A DNA stretch of 64,000 nucleotides, from contig NC_135013.1 of assembly GCF_051020955.1 (NCBI RefSeq), positions 36,595,302-36,659,301 of the forward strand, read 5' to 3'. This stretch comes from Megalopta genalis. Taxonomy: Eukaryota; Arthropoda; Insecta; Hymenoptera; Halictidae. Made by a program: the position numbers and the translations under genes. The notes under the pieces were generated by a model. The model worked only from the letters and a program-made list of their open reading frames with translations. It was not told the origin of the DNA and ran no database searches. This document shows, in pieces, positions 1-12,170 of this stretch (the stretch's first letter is position 1; every line of letters starts with the position of its first letter).

Positions 1-594
1 CATATGTTATATATACGATACAAAAATAAATTTAGTGTATAAAATAAATTTGTACAAAATATATGTGAACTAAAGTACAGGACAGAGTTTTTTAATGAGA
101 CAATTATTGTTATTTGTCTAATGTTGCAGTGGAACAGAAATTATTCATCTTTGAAGTATGATTCAAATGTACATATATACATGCCCATGATGCATACATA
201 TATTAAGTGAATACAAATGTTATATAAATAAAATAAATTTTTGTAATATATTGAATTTCGTGATTAATATGTACGCTGCTTATATAATAAATCAATAATG
301 TTCTGAGTAATTTAATTTTCAAAATGCTTACTAGAATTAAAAAGAAAACAGGAAAAAGTTGTTCATAACCGCATCCATTTTCTTGGGTGTTCACACCGAT
401 TCGGTATGGTTCGAAGATCAGAGTTCTTGATTTAAATGTACTATAGAGATGTAATACAGTTGTTTTTAATATTATTACAGATATTTTAAATATCGATATT
501 TTGTATCGATATTTTTTAATTAATATATCGATATTTAATATTATACGATATATTGATGCACAGTTTTATGTTTATCAAAATTTTGTTCCCGTGT
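1..594. other. AT-rich intergenic DNA, no gene seen
   Basis: I see no credible coding region, RNA gene or repeat array here. The sequence is strongly AT-rich. A cluster of ATCGATAT-type short palindromes lies at about 490-555, which looks like simple AT-rich sequence rather than a defined element. Confidence 0.5.
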
Positions 595-930
595 GAAGCT
601 GGCTCACCATAGTAACCAATATTAATAAAACATAGCTAAAAAAATTGCTCTTTAATTGCTCGTAATTGTTCACCAATTAGTTTTAATTACTCACTTATCC
701 TTTTCGAGAAATATACAAAAAACTTTTTGATATGCCTATCAACTTTTATAAGAGACGGGTACTTTTAAAAATACGAAAATTCTGAAATAATGCATAAAAC
801 GTGCTATATGACCTACCAAAGAATTGCTCTTTTTTGATAATTATTGTTCTGTAATTGCTTTTAATTGCTTACTTCTACTTTTCGAGAAAGTGCCAAAAAA
901 TCATTTGCTCTCTTCCACATTTCGTGAAAT
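595..930 (-). repeat. Inverted copy of the repeat found at 20.4-20.99 kb
   Basis: Read on the minus strand, 595-835 aligns by eye with 20745-20990 over about 240 bases, at clearly more than 75% identity and with few gaps. Shared landmarks on the plus strand include CTCTTTAATTGCTC, CACCAATTAGTTTTAATT, CACTTATCCTTTTC and GACCTACCAAAGAATTG. A second, weaker partial copy follows at about 830-910. The two ends of the repeat island therefore carry the same sequence in opposite orientation. This could be the ends of one large mobile or duplicated segment, or two independent insertions of one family. Confidence 0.75.
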
Positions 931-2030
931 TTAAAAACAACCAAGCTGCCAGTTCCCCTTTTTAAGCTAGATTATACCGACATGTAAAAATTGTTTAATG
1001 TCGGCGAGCGATGTCTTCAACAGTCGCTCCTTCCTTATTCCTCCTTTTTCTGTAATTATATTTAATAGTTCCTTTGTAGTTTTTCTGAAACTTCTAAAAT
1101 ACTATGAGCCAAATTCATAATTCTGACTTCTAACTCAAGGCGTTGTTTTAGATGGATTTGGTGAAGACGGGCCTAAGACAGAGTTGGGCATTATTTAGAT
1201 AAGAAATTATTTAAATAATGATTCGAAAAAGAGATACTTTATCTTTATTTGTTATTCGAACGTTTGAATAAAGAAAGTATTTTTATTCGACAAGTATCGA
1301 ATAAGTAATTTCATTCGACGAGAATTTATCCAACGAATAGAGATACTTTTTCCTATTCGAAGTGCATTTATTCGTAGCGTTGAATACAATTTTCGTCCGT
1401 GGGTTTTTTTTTAAATATTATTGTCTGCACACGAGTTCGGCCACATGCATTGTGTCTTTCCGCGACAGAGAAAGTTTTCTACAATGGAAAATCTTCCCCA
1501 CGTTAAAAGAGAGACGCGCCAAAATTATTGACGAACTATTACTATTACTATATATTATTACATTTATAGAAACGTATAGACATGTACATAAACACATTGC
1601 GGCGGACAGTAAGAAATTTATGTAAGGATCGTAAAAAATCCTACTGTTCTTACGTAAATTTAATTTATTAACAATTGACAAATGCATTTTCAATATATTT
1701 ACATTGCTACATGTGAAACTCGACGAAATTGTTCTCTCTCTCACTCGCTTGCCTCGCTCATTCGAAACAAAACTAACCAAGGGACAAACATCAATTTCAA
1801 TTACTAACAACTTTGAAAAAAATTTACATACATTGTATGTGACAATCGTAAGAATAACTTCTCCAAGCGTGAAAAACTCTACACATACATACTCTATCCT
1901 CTATACTCTAAATCACTCCCGTTGTGATCATTTCGGATCGCCGATCAATATGAAAATAAATCTTGAAAACAGTTTTCGATTTAATTTTAAAAATTTTATT
2001 AAAATATGGGAAAATTTTGAATTTTCTTTT
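931..2030. other. Non-coding intergenic DNA with TTATTCGA/TCGAATAA clusters
   Basis: No gene is supported. At about 1185-1370 the words TATTCGA and TCGAATA recur many times in both orientations, giving locally self-complementary sequence. The open reading frames across 1362-2126 are in different frames on both strands, have AT-biased composition and resemble no family I know. Confidence 0.45.
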
Positions 2031-3480
2031 CTTTGCAGTTTTAATTTAAAACTCTACTTTCTTCTAAGATCAAATTTTAGTTTTCTTCTTAATATGAATC
2101 TAAAATTTTACTTTCTCCTTATTTAACAAAATTTTATCTTCAATTTCAACATGAATTTACCTTTTTGAAATAGAAATTAATATTTTCATTTGGAATCATA
2201 TATCAGACATCTACACTTCTTTTTTGTTGCAGTTGCTGCTTCTACTTCTTTTTTCTTACTGTTGCCTTTCTTTCCTGTTGCTGCTTCTCTCTCCTACTTT
2301 TGTTTAATTCTTCCTGCTCCGGATTCCAGAGCCAACGTTGCATCGAAATGTGAGACGCATGATCTTTTTTTATCAGTAGTTTTCTCAATTTTATATGTAC
2401 CAGTGACCGCATGCTTGTTGTGTATTGCATTGTATATCTAGCTAGGGTGTATTTTTTCAATAATTCGCGTTTTCCGTTCGAATTCAATTCAAGAATGTAG
2501 ATGGGCACGTACTCGACTTGCAATAGCGTTGCGAAATAATCACGCGTTGTTTTAATTCGTTTTGAGCAAAGATCAAAATTAGCGTTGCGAATAAAACAGT
2601 CGCGATTATCATTAGCATTGAAATTAATTGTTTGAAGTACAGTGTTACGAATTAAATAATTGCGATTTCATTTTGTACCGTAGCTTTAAAGATAGCGTTG
2701 CGAATAAATACGATCGCGTTGTGAGTTGGAAAATTTTGAAGATTTTTAAAGTCCTCTTGTTTCTGAATCTCTGTTCGTTGTATGTATTAGCGTTGAGACG
2801 ACACAATCGCGTTGCAATAGTTTATTTTCCGACTTTTTTTCTTGCCTATTCTGCAACAGTTCGAATGAACACATCTGCGGTTTACCATAGCGTTGCGAAT
2901 TGATCACGCGTTGCTATAGTTAATTTTGAACAGAAATTGAAGTTAGCTTTGCGCACGAAATAGTCGCGATTCTTATTTAAATTGCTGCATCGAGTAGTTT
3001 AAAAGATAGTGTTGCGAACTATTCGCGATTTGACTTGTCAATTTTCTTAGATTTTTTAAAGCCTGCAGACTTGTTCTTTTTGCAAATCAAACTAATCTTT
3101 TGGATTTCTGTTCGTTGAATTAGCGTTGCGACGAAAGAATCGCGTTGCAATAGCTTCGTTCGACTTTTCAGGCGCCTATGCTGCAGCTGCCACAATGGAC
3201 AAAGTCAACGCAATCAGCTAAGATGATCATATCGTGATTTGCATTATAGCGTTGCGAATCCGAATATCGCGATTTATCTTCGACTTAATTTCAAAGTTAG
3301 CGTTGCGAGAAAATCGCGTTCCAGTACTTTCGTTCGTTTTTCAGACTACATGCTGCAGCTGCAACCCTCTGCAGTGCAAACATTCTCGATTTTCATTAGA
3401 GTTGTGGGACGAAATAACAATAGTTGTATTAGCGTCGCGAAAATAACCAACGCGTTGTGTTCCGCAACGAAATGATACGA
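2031..3480. repeat. Left block of GCGTTGCGA...TCGCG module repeats
   Basis: From about 2520 to 3480 a two-part module recurs roughly a dozen times: AGCGTTGCGA, then 6-14 AT-rich bases, then TCGCGTTG or TCGCGATT. GCGA and TCGC can pair, so each module can form a small stem. Examples lie near 2525, 2581, 2694, 2790, 2887, 3006, 3122, 3247, 3299 and 3430. Spacing is irregular, about 50-120 bases. The order of modules and the sequence between them match the block at 12.17-13.48 kb, so the two blocks are paralogous copies in the same orientation, about 9.7 kb apart. The upstream part (2040-2450) also matches 11.23-11.70 kb. Confidence 0.75.
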
Positions 3481-4444
3481 CGAAATAGCCAGGAGATTAT
3501 TTAATAATATCATTTTCAATAAGAATTCTCGTTAATATTAAACATCGAAGAGCAATTGATTTATCAACGAAGCTCGTCTGCTGCAACAATTTCTCGAATC
3601 ATTCGTGCTCGTAATATTACTCCATGTGTCTGATTCTACCTATTATTTTCACTAACAAATTAAATGACAAAATAGCCAGTAAGGTGCTTGACCAAACTTC
3701 TAACAAACAGAATTGTTGCAAATATTAAGAAGCGAGAAATAGTAAATTTATTACCGAAGGAAATTTGATTTAATAACTGATCGATCGATTTGTGCAAGTC
3801 TCTTGTTAATTATATATATATATATACCTCGTTGGTACTTCTCATAAACAATTTAAGGGATGAAATAATTTCTCGGGTACCGGATAGCATTATTGCAAAA
3901 TAAATTATCGCGAATATTAAATAATTGGAAATAATCGAAGTTATCGATATTATCGATCGCCGTCGATCGTCAAAGTCATAGGGGGGGGGGGGGGGTACCC
4001 TTCATGCTCGCTCGGCTCAATGTCATTGATCAATCAGTCGGAACTTGTCTAATGTAGGAATCAGTCGGGTTTCAAGAAAGCTCTTCCACAAGTGTAATTA
4101 TAATAAATTAGATTGATAAGAATTAGGATATAATATAATTTTAAAGGAAACTTAGTGCGTGAAATTGTAATAAATTAAATTGTTAAGAATTAAAATGTAA
4201 TATTATTTTAATGGAAAATAAAACTTTAATAACTCATCGACCGATTTGTGCAAACGTTGTTCTCTTGTTAATTAAACCTCGTTGGTACTTTTCACGAACA
4301 ATTTAAGTGATGAAATAATTTTTCGGGCCCCGGATAGCATTATTGCAAAATAAATTACCGCAAATATTAAATCATCGGAAATAATCGAAATTATCGATAT
4401 TATCGATCGCCGTCGATCGCGCGATCGTCGATCGTCAATGTCAT
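3481..4444 (+). repeat. Two direct ~460-bp units containing the founder of the G-tract array
   Basis: The stretch from about 3780 to 4085 (a CTCGTTGGTACTT landmark, GGATAGCATTATTGC, a run of GATATTATCGATCGCCG, then a G-tract and TACCCTTC) is repeated from about 4270, before the main array. The segment downstream of the first G-tract (4085-4160, AT-rich, ATATAATATAATTTT) reappears after the array at 11030-11095. The minisatellite thus looks as if it expanded inside a larger tandem repeat. The part at 3470-3690 also has a diverged copy at 55250-55420. Confidence 0.7.
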
Positions 4445-7400
4445 TGGGGGGGGGGGGGGGTGTACCCTTCGTGCTCGCTCGGCTGAATGTCAAAGCTCAA
4501 TCAGTCGGGACTTGACTAATGGTGGAATCAGACGTGTTTCAAGACAGCTCTACCAATAATGTCGATCGACAAAGTCATTGGGTGGAGGGGGGATGTACCC
4601 TTCGTGCTCGCTCGGCTGAATGTCAAAGCTCAATCAGTCGGGACTTGACTAATGGTGGAATCAGACGTGTTTCAAGACAGCTCTTCCAATAATGTCGATC
4701 GTCAAAGTCATTGGGGGGGGGGGCGGGGGGTGTACCCTTCGTGCTCGCTCGGCTGAATGTCAAAGCTCAATCAGTCGGGACTTGACTAATGGTGGAATCA
4801 GACGTGTTTCAAGACAGCTCTTCCAATAATGTCGATCGTCAAAGTCATTGGGGGGGGGGGGGGGGGTGTACCGTTCGTGCTCGCTCGGCTGAATGTCAAA
4901 GCTCAATCAGTCGGGACTTGACTAATGGTGGAATCAGACGTGTTTCAAGACAGCTCTTCCAATAATGTCGATCGACAAAGTCATTGGGTGGAGGGGGGAT
5001 GTACCCTTCGTGCTCGCTCGGCTGAATGTCAAAGCTCAATCAGTCGGGACTTGACTAATGGTGGAATCAGACGTGTTTCAAGACAGCTCTTCCAATAATG
5101 TCGATCGTCAAAGTCATTGGGGGGAGGGGGGGTGTACCCTTCGTGCTCGCTCGGCTGAATGTCAAAGCTCAATCAGTCGGGACTTGACTAATGGTGGAAT
5201 CAGACGTGTTTCAAGACAGCTCTTCCAATAATGTCGATCGTCAAAGTCATTGGGGGGGGGGCGGGGGGTGTACCCTTCGTGCTCGCTCGGCTGAATGTCA
5301 AAGCTCAATCAGTCGGGACTTGACTAATGGTGGAATCAGACGTGTTCCAAGACAGCTCTACCAATAATGTCGATCGACAAAGTCATTGGGTGGAGGGGGG
5401 ATGTACCCTTCGTGCTCGCTCGGCTGAATGTCAAAGCTCAATCAGTCGGGACTTGACTAATGGTGGAATCAGACGTGTTTCAAGACAGCTCTTCCAATAA
5501 TGTCGATCGTCAAAGTCATTGGGGGGGGGGGCGGGGGGTGTACCCTTCGTGCTCGCTCGGCTGAATGTCAAAGCTCAATCAGTCGGGACTTGACTAATGG
5601 TGGAATCAGACGTGTTTCAAGACAGCTCTTCCAATAATGTCGATCGTCAAAGTCATTGGGGGGAGGGGGGGTGTACCCTTCGTGCTCGCTCGGCTGAATG
5701 TCAAAGCTCAATCAGTCGGGACTTGACTAATGGTGGAATCAGACGTGTTTCAAGACAGCTCTTCCAATAATGTCGATCGTCAAAGTCATTGGGGGGTGGG
5801 GGGGGTGTACCCTTCGTGCTCGCTCGGCTGAATGTCAAAGCTCAATCAGTCGGGACTTGACTAATGGTGGAATCAGACGTGTTTCAAGACAGCTCTTCCA
5901 ATAATGTCGATCGTCAAAGTCATTGGGGGGGGGGCGGGGGGTGTACCCTTCGTGCTCGCTCGGCTGAATGTCAAAGCTCAATCAGTCGGGACTTGACTAA
6001 TGGTGGAATCAGACGTGTTTCAAGACAGCTCTTCCAATAATGTCGATCGTCAAAGTCATTGGGGGGGGGGGGGGTGTACCCTTCGTGCTCGCTCGGCTGA
6101 ATGTCAAAGCTCAATCAGTCGGGACTTGACTAATGGTGGAATCAGACGTGTTTCAAGACAGCTCTTCCAATAATGTCGATCGTCAAAGTCATTGGGGGGG
6201 GGGGCGGGGGGTGTACCCTTCGTGCTCGCTCGGCTGAATGTCAAAGCTCAATCAGTCGGGACTTGACTAATGGTGGAATCAGACGTGTTTCAAGACAGCT
6301 CTTCCAATAATGTCGATCGTCAAAGTCATTGGGGGAGGGGGGGTGTACCCTTCGTGCTCGCTCGGCTGAATGTCAAAGCTCAATCAGTCGGGACTTGACT
6401 AATGGTGGAATCAGACGTGTTTCAAGACAGCTCTTCCAATAATGTCGATCGTCAAAGTCATTGGGGGGTGGGGGGGGTGTACCCTTCGTGCTCGCTCGGC
6501 TGAATGTCAAAGCTCAATCAGTCGGGACTTGACTAATGGTGGAATCAGACGTGTTTCAAGACAGCTCTTCCAATAATGTCGATCGTCAAAGTCATTGGGG
6601 GGGGGCGGGGGGTGTACCCTTCGTGCTCGCTCGGCTGAATGTCAAAGCTCAATCAGTCGGGACTTGACTAATGGTGGAATCAGACGTGTTTCAAGACAGC
6701 TCTACCAATAATGTCGATCGTCAAAGTCATTGGGGGGGGGGGGGGGGTCTACCCTTCGTGCTCGCTCGGCTGAATGTCAAAGCTCAATCAGTCGGGACTT
6801 GACTAATGGTGGAATCAGACGTGTTTCAAGACAGCTCTTCCAATAATGTCGATCGTCAAAGTCATTGGGGGGAGCGGGGGTGTACCCTTCGTGCTCGCTC
6901 GGCTGAATGTCAAAGCTCAATCAGTCGGGACTTGACTAATGGTGGAATCAGACGTGTTTCAAGACAGCTCTTCCAATAATGTCGATCGTCAAAGTCATTG
7001 GGGGGGGGGGGGGGGTGTACCGTTCGTGCTCGCTCGGCTGAATGTCAAAGCTCAATCAGTCGGGACTTGACTAATGGTGGAATCAGACGTGTTTCAAGAC
7101 AGCTCTTCCAATAATGTCGATCGTCAAAGTCATTGGGGGGGGGCGGGGGGTGTACCCTTCGTGCTCGCTCGGCTGAATGTCAAAGCTCAATCAGTCGGGA
7201 CTTGACTAATGGTGGAATCAGACGTGTTTCAAGACAGCTCTTCCAATAATGTCGATCGTCAAAGTCATTGGCGGGGGGGGGGGGGGGTACCCTTCGTGCT
7301 CGCTCGGCTGAATGTCAAAGCTCAATCAGTCGGGACTTGTCTAATGGTGGAATCAGACGTGTTTCAAGACAGCTCTTCCAATAATGTCGATCGTCAAAGT

Positions 7401-10400
7401 CATTGGGGGGAGGGGGGTGTACCCTTCGTGCTCGCTCGGCTGAATGTCAAAGCTCAATCAGTCGGGACTTGACTAATGGTGGAATCAGACGTGTTTCAAG
7501 ACAGCTCTTCCAATAATGTCGATCGTCAAAGTCATTGGGGGGGGGGGCGGGGGGTGTACCCTTCGTGCTCGCTCGGCTGAATGTCAAAGCTCAATCAGTC
7601 GGGACTTGACTAATGGTGGAATCAGACGTGTTTCAAGATAGCTCTTCCAATAATGTCGATCGTCGAAGTCATTGGGGGGTGGGGGGGTGTACCCTTCGTG
7701 CTTGCTCGGCTGAATGTCAAAGCTCAATCAGTCGGGACTTGACTAATGGTGGAATCAGACGTGTTTCAAGACAGCTCTTCCAATAATGTCGATCGTCAAA
7801 GTCATTGGCGGGGGGGGGGGGGGTACCCTTCGTGCTCGCTCGGCTGAATGTCAAAGCTCAATCAGTCGGGACTTGACTAATGGTGGAATCAGACGTGTTT
7901 CAAGACAGCTCTTCCAATAATGTCGATCGTCAAAGTCATTGGGGGGAGGGGGGGTGTACCCTTCGTGCTCGCTCGGCTGAATGTCAAAGCTCAATCAGTC
8001 GGGACTTGACTAATGGTGGAATCAGACGTGTTTCAAGACAGCTCTTCCAATAATGTCGATCGTCAAAGTCATTGGGGGGGGGGGCGGGGGGTGTACCCTT
8101 CGTGCTCGCTCGGCTGAATGTCAAAGCTCAATCAGTCGGGACTTGACTAATGGTGGAATCAGACGTGTTCCAAGACAGCTCTACCAATAATGTCGATCGA
8201 CAAAGTCATTGGGTGGAGGGGGGATGTACCCTTCGTGCTCGCTCGGCTGAATGTCAAAGCTCAATCAGTCGGGACTTGACTAATGGTGGAATCAGACGTG
8301 TTTCAAGACAGCTCTTCCAATAATGTCGATCGTCAAAGTCATTGGGGGGGGGGGGCGGGGGGTGTACCCTTCGTGCTCGCTCGGCTGAATGTCAAAGCTC
8401 AATCAGTCGGGACTTGACTAATGGTGGAATCAGACGTGTTTCAAGACAGCTCTTCCAATAATGTCGATCGTCAAAGTCATTGGGGGGAGGGGGGGTGTAC
8501 CCTTCGTGCTCGCTCGGCTGAATGTCAAAGCTCAATCAGTCGGGACTTGACTAATGGTGGAATCAGACGTGTTTCAAGACAGCTCTTCCAATAATGTCGA
8601 TCGTCAAAGTCATTGGGGGGTGGGGGGGGTGGGGGGGGTGTACCCTTCGTGCTCGCTCGGCTGAATGTCAAAGCTCAATCAGTCGGGACTTGACTAATGG
8701 TGGAATCAGACGTGTTTCAAGACAGCTCTTCCAATAATGTCGATCGTCAAAGTCATTGGGGGGGGGGGCGGGGGGTGTACCCTTCGTGCTCGCTCGGCTG
8801 AATGTCAAAGCTCAATCAGTCGGGACTTGACTAATGGTGGAATCAGACGTGTTTCAAGACAGCTCTTCCAATAATGTCGATCGTCAAAGTCATTGGGGGA
8901 GGGGGGGTGTACCCTTCGTGCTCGCTCGGCTGAATGTCAAAGCTCAATCAGTCGGGACTTGACTAATGGTGGAATCAGACGTGTTTCAAGACAGCTCTTC
9001 CAATAATGTCGATCGTCAAAGTCATTGGGGGGTGGGGGGGGTGTACCCTTCGTGCTCGCTCGGCTGAATGTCAAAGCTCAATCAGTCGGGACTTGACTAA
9101 TGGTGGAATCAGACGTGTTTCAAGACAGCTCTTCCAATAATGTCGATCGTCAAAGTCATTGGGGGGGGGGCGGGGGGTGTACCCTTCGTGCTCGCTCGGC
9201 TGAATGTCAAAGCTCAATCAGTCGGGACTTGACTAATGGTGGAATCAGACGTGTTTCAAGACAGCTCTACCAATAATGTCGATCGTCAAAGTCATTGGGG
9301 GGGGGGGGGTCTACCCTTCGTGCTCGCTCGGCTGAATGTCAAAGCTCAATCAGTCGGGACTTGACTAATGGTGGAATCAGACGTGTTTCAAGACAGCTCT
9401 TCCAATAATGTCGATCGTCAAAGTCATTGGGGGGAGCGGGGGTGTACCCTTCGTGCTCGCTCGGCTGAATGTCAAAGCTCAATCAGTCGGGACTTGACTA
9501 ATGGTGGAATCAGACGTGTTTCAAGACAGCTCTTCCAATAATGTCGATCGTCAAAGTCATTGGGGGGGGGGCGGGTGTACCCTTCGTGCTCGCTCGGCTG
9601 AATGTCAAAGCTCAATCAGTCGGGACTTGACTAATGGTGGAATCAGACGTGTTTCAAGACAGCTCTTCCAATAATGTCGATCGTCAAAGTCATTGGGGGG
9701 GGGCGGGGGGTGTACCCTTCGTGCTCGCTCGGCTGAATGTCAAAGCTCAATCAGTCGGGACTTGACTAATGGTGGAATCAGACGTGTTTCAAGACAGCTC
9801 TTCCAATAATGTCGATCGTCAAAGTCATTGGCGGGGGGGGGGGGGGTACCCTTCGTGCTCGCTCGGCTGAATGTCAAAGCTCAATCAGTCGGGACTTGTC
9901 TAATGGTGGAATCAGACGTGTTTCAAGACAGCTCTTCCAATAATGTCGATCGTCAAAGTCATTGGGGGGAGGGGGGTGTACCCTTCGTGCTCGCTCGGCT
10001 GAATGTCAAAGCTCAATCAGTCGGGACTTGACTAATGGTGGAATCAGACGTGTTTCAAGACAGCTCTTCCAATAATGTCGATCGTCAAAGTCATTGGGGG
10101 GGGGGGGGGCGGGGGGTGTACCCTTCGTGCTCGCTCGGCTGAATGTCAAAGCTCAATCAGTCGGGACTTGACTAATGGTGGAATCAGACGTGTTTCAAGA
10201 TAGCTCTTCCAATAATGTCGATCGTCGAAGTCATTGGGGGGTGGGGGGGTGTACCCTTCGTGCTTGCTCGGCTGAATGTCAAAGCTCAATCAGTCGGGAC
10301 TTGACTAATGGTGGAATCAGACGTGTTTCAAGACAGCTCTTCCAATAATGTCGATCGTCAAAGTCATTGGGGGGGGGGGCGGGGGGTGTACCCTTCGTGC

Positions 10401-10990
10401 TCGCTCGGCTGAATGTCAAAGCTCAATCAGTCGGGACTTGACTAATGGTGGAATCAGACGTGTTTCAAGATAGCTCTTCCAATAATGTCGATCGTCGAAG
10501 TCATTGGGGGGTGGGGGGGTGTACCCTTCGTGCTTGCTCGGCTGAATGTCAAAGCTCAATCAGTCGGGACTTGACTAATGGTGGAATCAGACGTGTTTCA
10601 AGACAGCTCTTCCAATAATGTCGATCGTCAAAGTCATTGGCGGGGGGGGGGGGGGTACCCTTCGTGCTCGCTCGGCTGAATGTCAAAGCTCAATCAGTCG
10701 GGACTTGACTAATGGTGGAATCAGACGTGTTTCAAGACAGCTCTTCCAATAATGTCGATCGTCAAAGTCATTGGGGCGGGGGGGCGGGGGGTGTACCCTT
10801 CGTGCTCACTCGGCTGAATGTCAAAGCTCAATCAGTCGGGACTTGACTAATGGTGGAATCAGACGTGTTTCAAGACAGCTCTTCCAATAATGTCGATCGT
10901 CAAAGTCATTGGGGGGGGGGGGGGGGTGTACCGTTCGTGCTCGCTCGGCTGAATGTCAAAGCTCAATCAGTCGGAACTTGTCTAATGTAG
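4445..10990 (+). repeat. ~135-bp minisatellite array with a G-tract in every copy (about 49 copies)
   Basis: The landmark TACCCTTCGTGCTCGCTCGG recurs from about 4462 to 10928 at a mean spacing near 135 bases, giving about 49 copies in head-to-tail order. Each copy runs through AATGTCAAAGCTCAATCAG, GGACTTGACTAATGGTGG, AGACGTGTTTCAAGACAGC and AATAATGTCGATCGTCAAAG, and ends in an 11-23-base G-rich tract, sometimes broken by a C, A or T. Copies are nearly identical outside the G-tract. All G-tracts lie on the plus strand. Reading frames that cross two units are accidental, because unit length varies with the G-tract. Confidence 0.95.
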
Positions 10991-10999
10991 GAATCAGTC

Positions 11000-12170
11000 G
11001 GGTTTCAAGAAAGCTCTTGCAAAAGTGATATTATTATAAATTAAATTGTTAAGAATAAAGATATAATATAATTTTCAAGGAACGTTATTGCGTTAAATTA
11101 CTTAATTAATTGTTGGAACAACTACTATAATAGAATATAACAGAAAGTGTACAGAATCGAATTAAATTGGATATTTTCACACGTGTCAGGCAGTGCACAA
11201 TAAATTTTATTTTTCGGAAAGTTTATTGTTAATCGAAATTCGTTCTGCTTCCTTCTAAAATCAATGTTTATTAATTTTCTATCTAATTCGAATCTAAATT
11301 TACTTAACATTCGGTAAAATTATTAATAGTTATTTGTCAAAATTGTATCTCTAATTTCAACGCGAATTTCCAAATGGTTTCCGATAATTTCTAAATCTTT
11401 TCCGCGAATGGAAATTAATATTTTCGATTAAAATCTTAAATGCGTGTGCTATGGAAACTTGGACACTTCTTGATGCTGCTACTCTCTCTACGCTGCTACT
11501 CTCTCTACGCTGCTACTCTCTCTCTCTCTACGCTGCTACTCTCTTCTACTTCTTCCTACTACAAATTCCAGGACCAACATCGCATCGAAATGTAAGTCGA
11601 TCTTATTTGACCAGTAGTTCTCTCAATTTTTTCGAGTACAGTGACCACATACTTGTTGCGAATTCTATTGTATATTTAGTTAGGATGTATTCTTTTCAAT
11701 GACTTGCGTTTTCCGTTCGAATTCAATTGCCGTTACCCTTGCCAATACTTCTGTCATTGTTACTTCCATTAAATTTTTGACATTACTATTGCCGTTACCC
11801 TCGCCAATACCTCTATCATCGTTACTTCCATTACTTTTTTGCCATTGCTATTGCCGTTACTTCTCGAGCAATTAAATTCACGCGTAGTCATCGAAACAGA
11901 TTAATTTTGAAGAATAATTCGAAACTAATAACCCCATTTTAGCTAGGATTTTCAGGTTCTTTATTTTCAGATTCTTTATTTTCAGGTTAATACTATCGTA
12001 AGACAAAACTTATGGTGTATATTATCATGTATATTATTATGTATATGTATTGTTAATTGGTCACTGTACTCGCTGCAATAGCAATAGTAGTTCTTGTCAT
12101 AGCAATAGTAGTTCTTGTCATAGCAATAGTAGTATTCGGGCAGGCTTTGCCAACCCAACGATCAGCGCAG
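11000..12170. repeat. Flank copy plus several short simple repeats
   Basis: 11030-11095 repeats the AT-rich sequence seen at 4085-4160. 11230-11700 is the partner of 2040-2450 on the left side. Short tandem repeats follow: a CTCTCTACGCTGCTACT repeat at about 11471-11545, CCATTGC/CCGTTAC variants at about 11730-11870, and a 21-base AGCAATAGTAGTTCTTGTC repeat (three copies) at about 12075-12135. No gene is supported. Confidence 0.65.

Noticed and set aside
7209..10031. Reading frames running through the G-tract array (87 and 67 codons)
   Set aside because: They exist only where G-tract length keeps the frame and repeat the unit; most units break the frame.
4445..10990. Regularly spaced repeats reminiscent of a CRISPR array
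   Set aside because: There are no unique spacers; whole units are near-identical and the sequence is a eukaryotic minisatellite.
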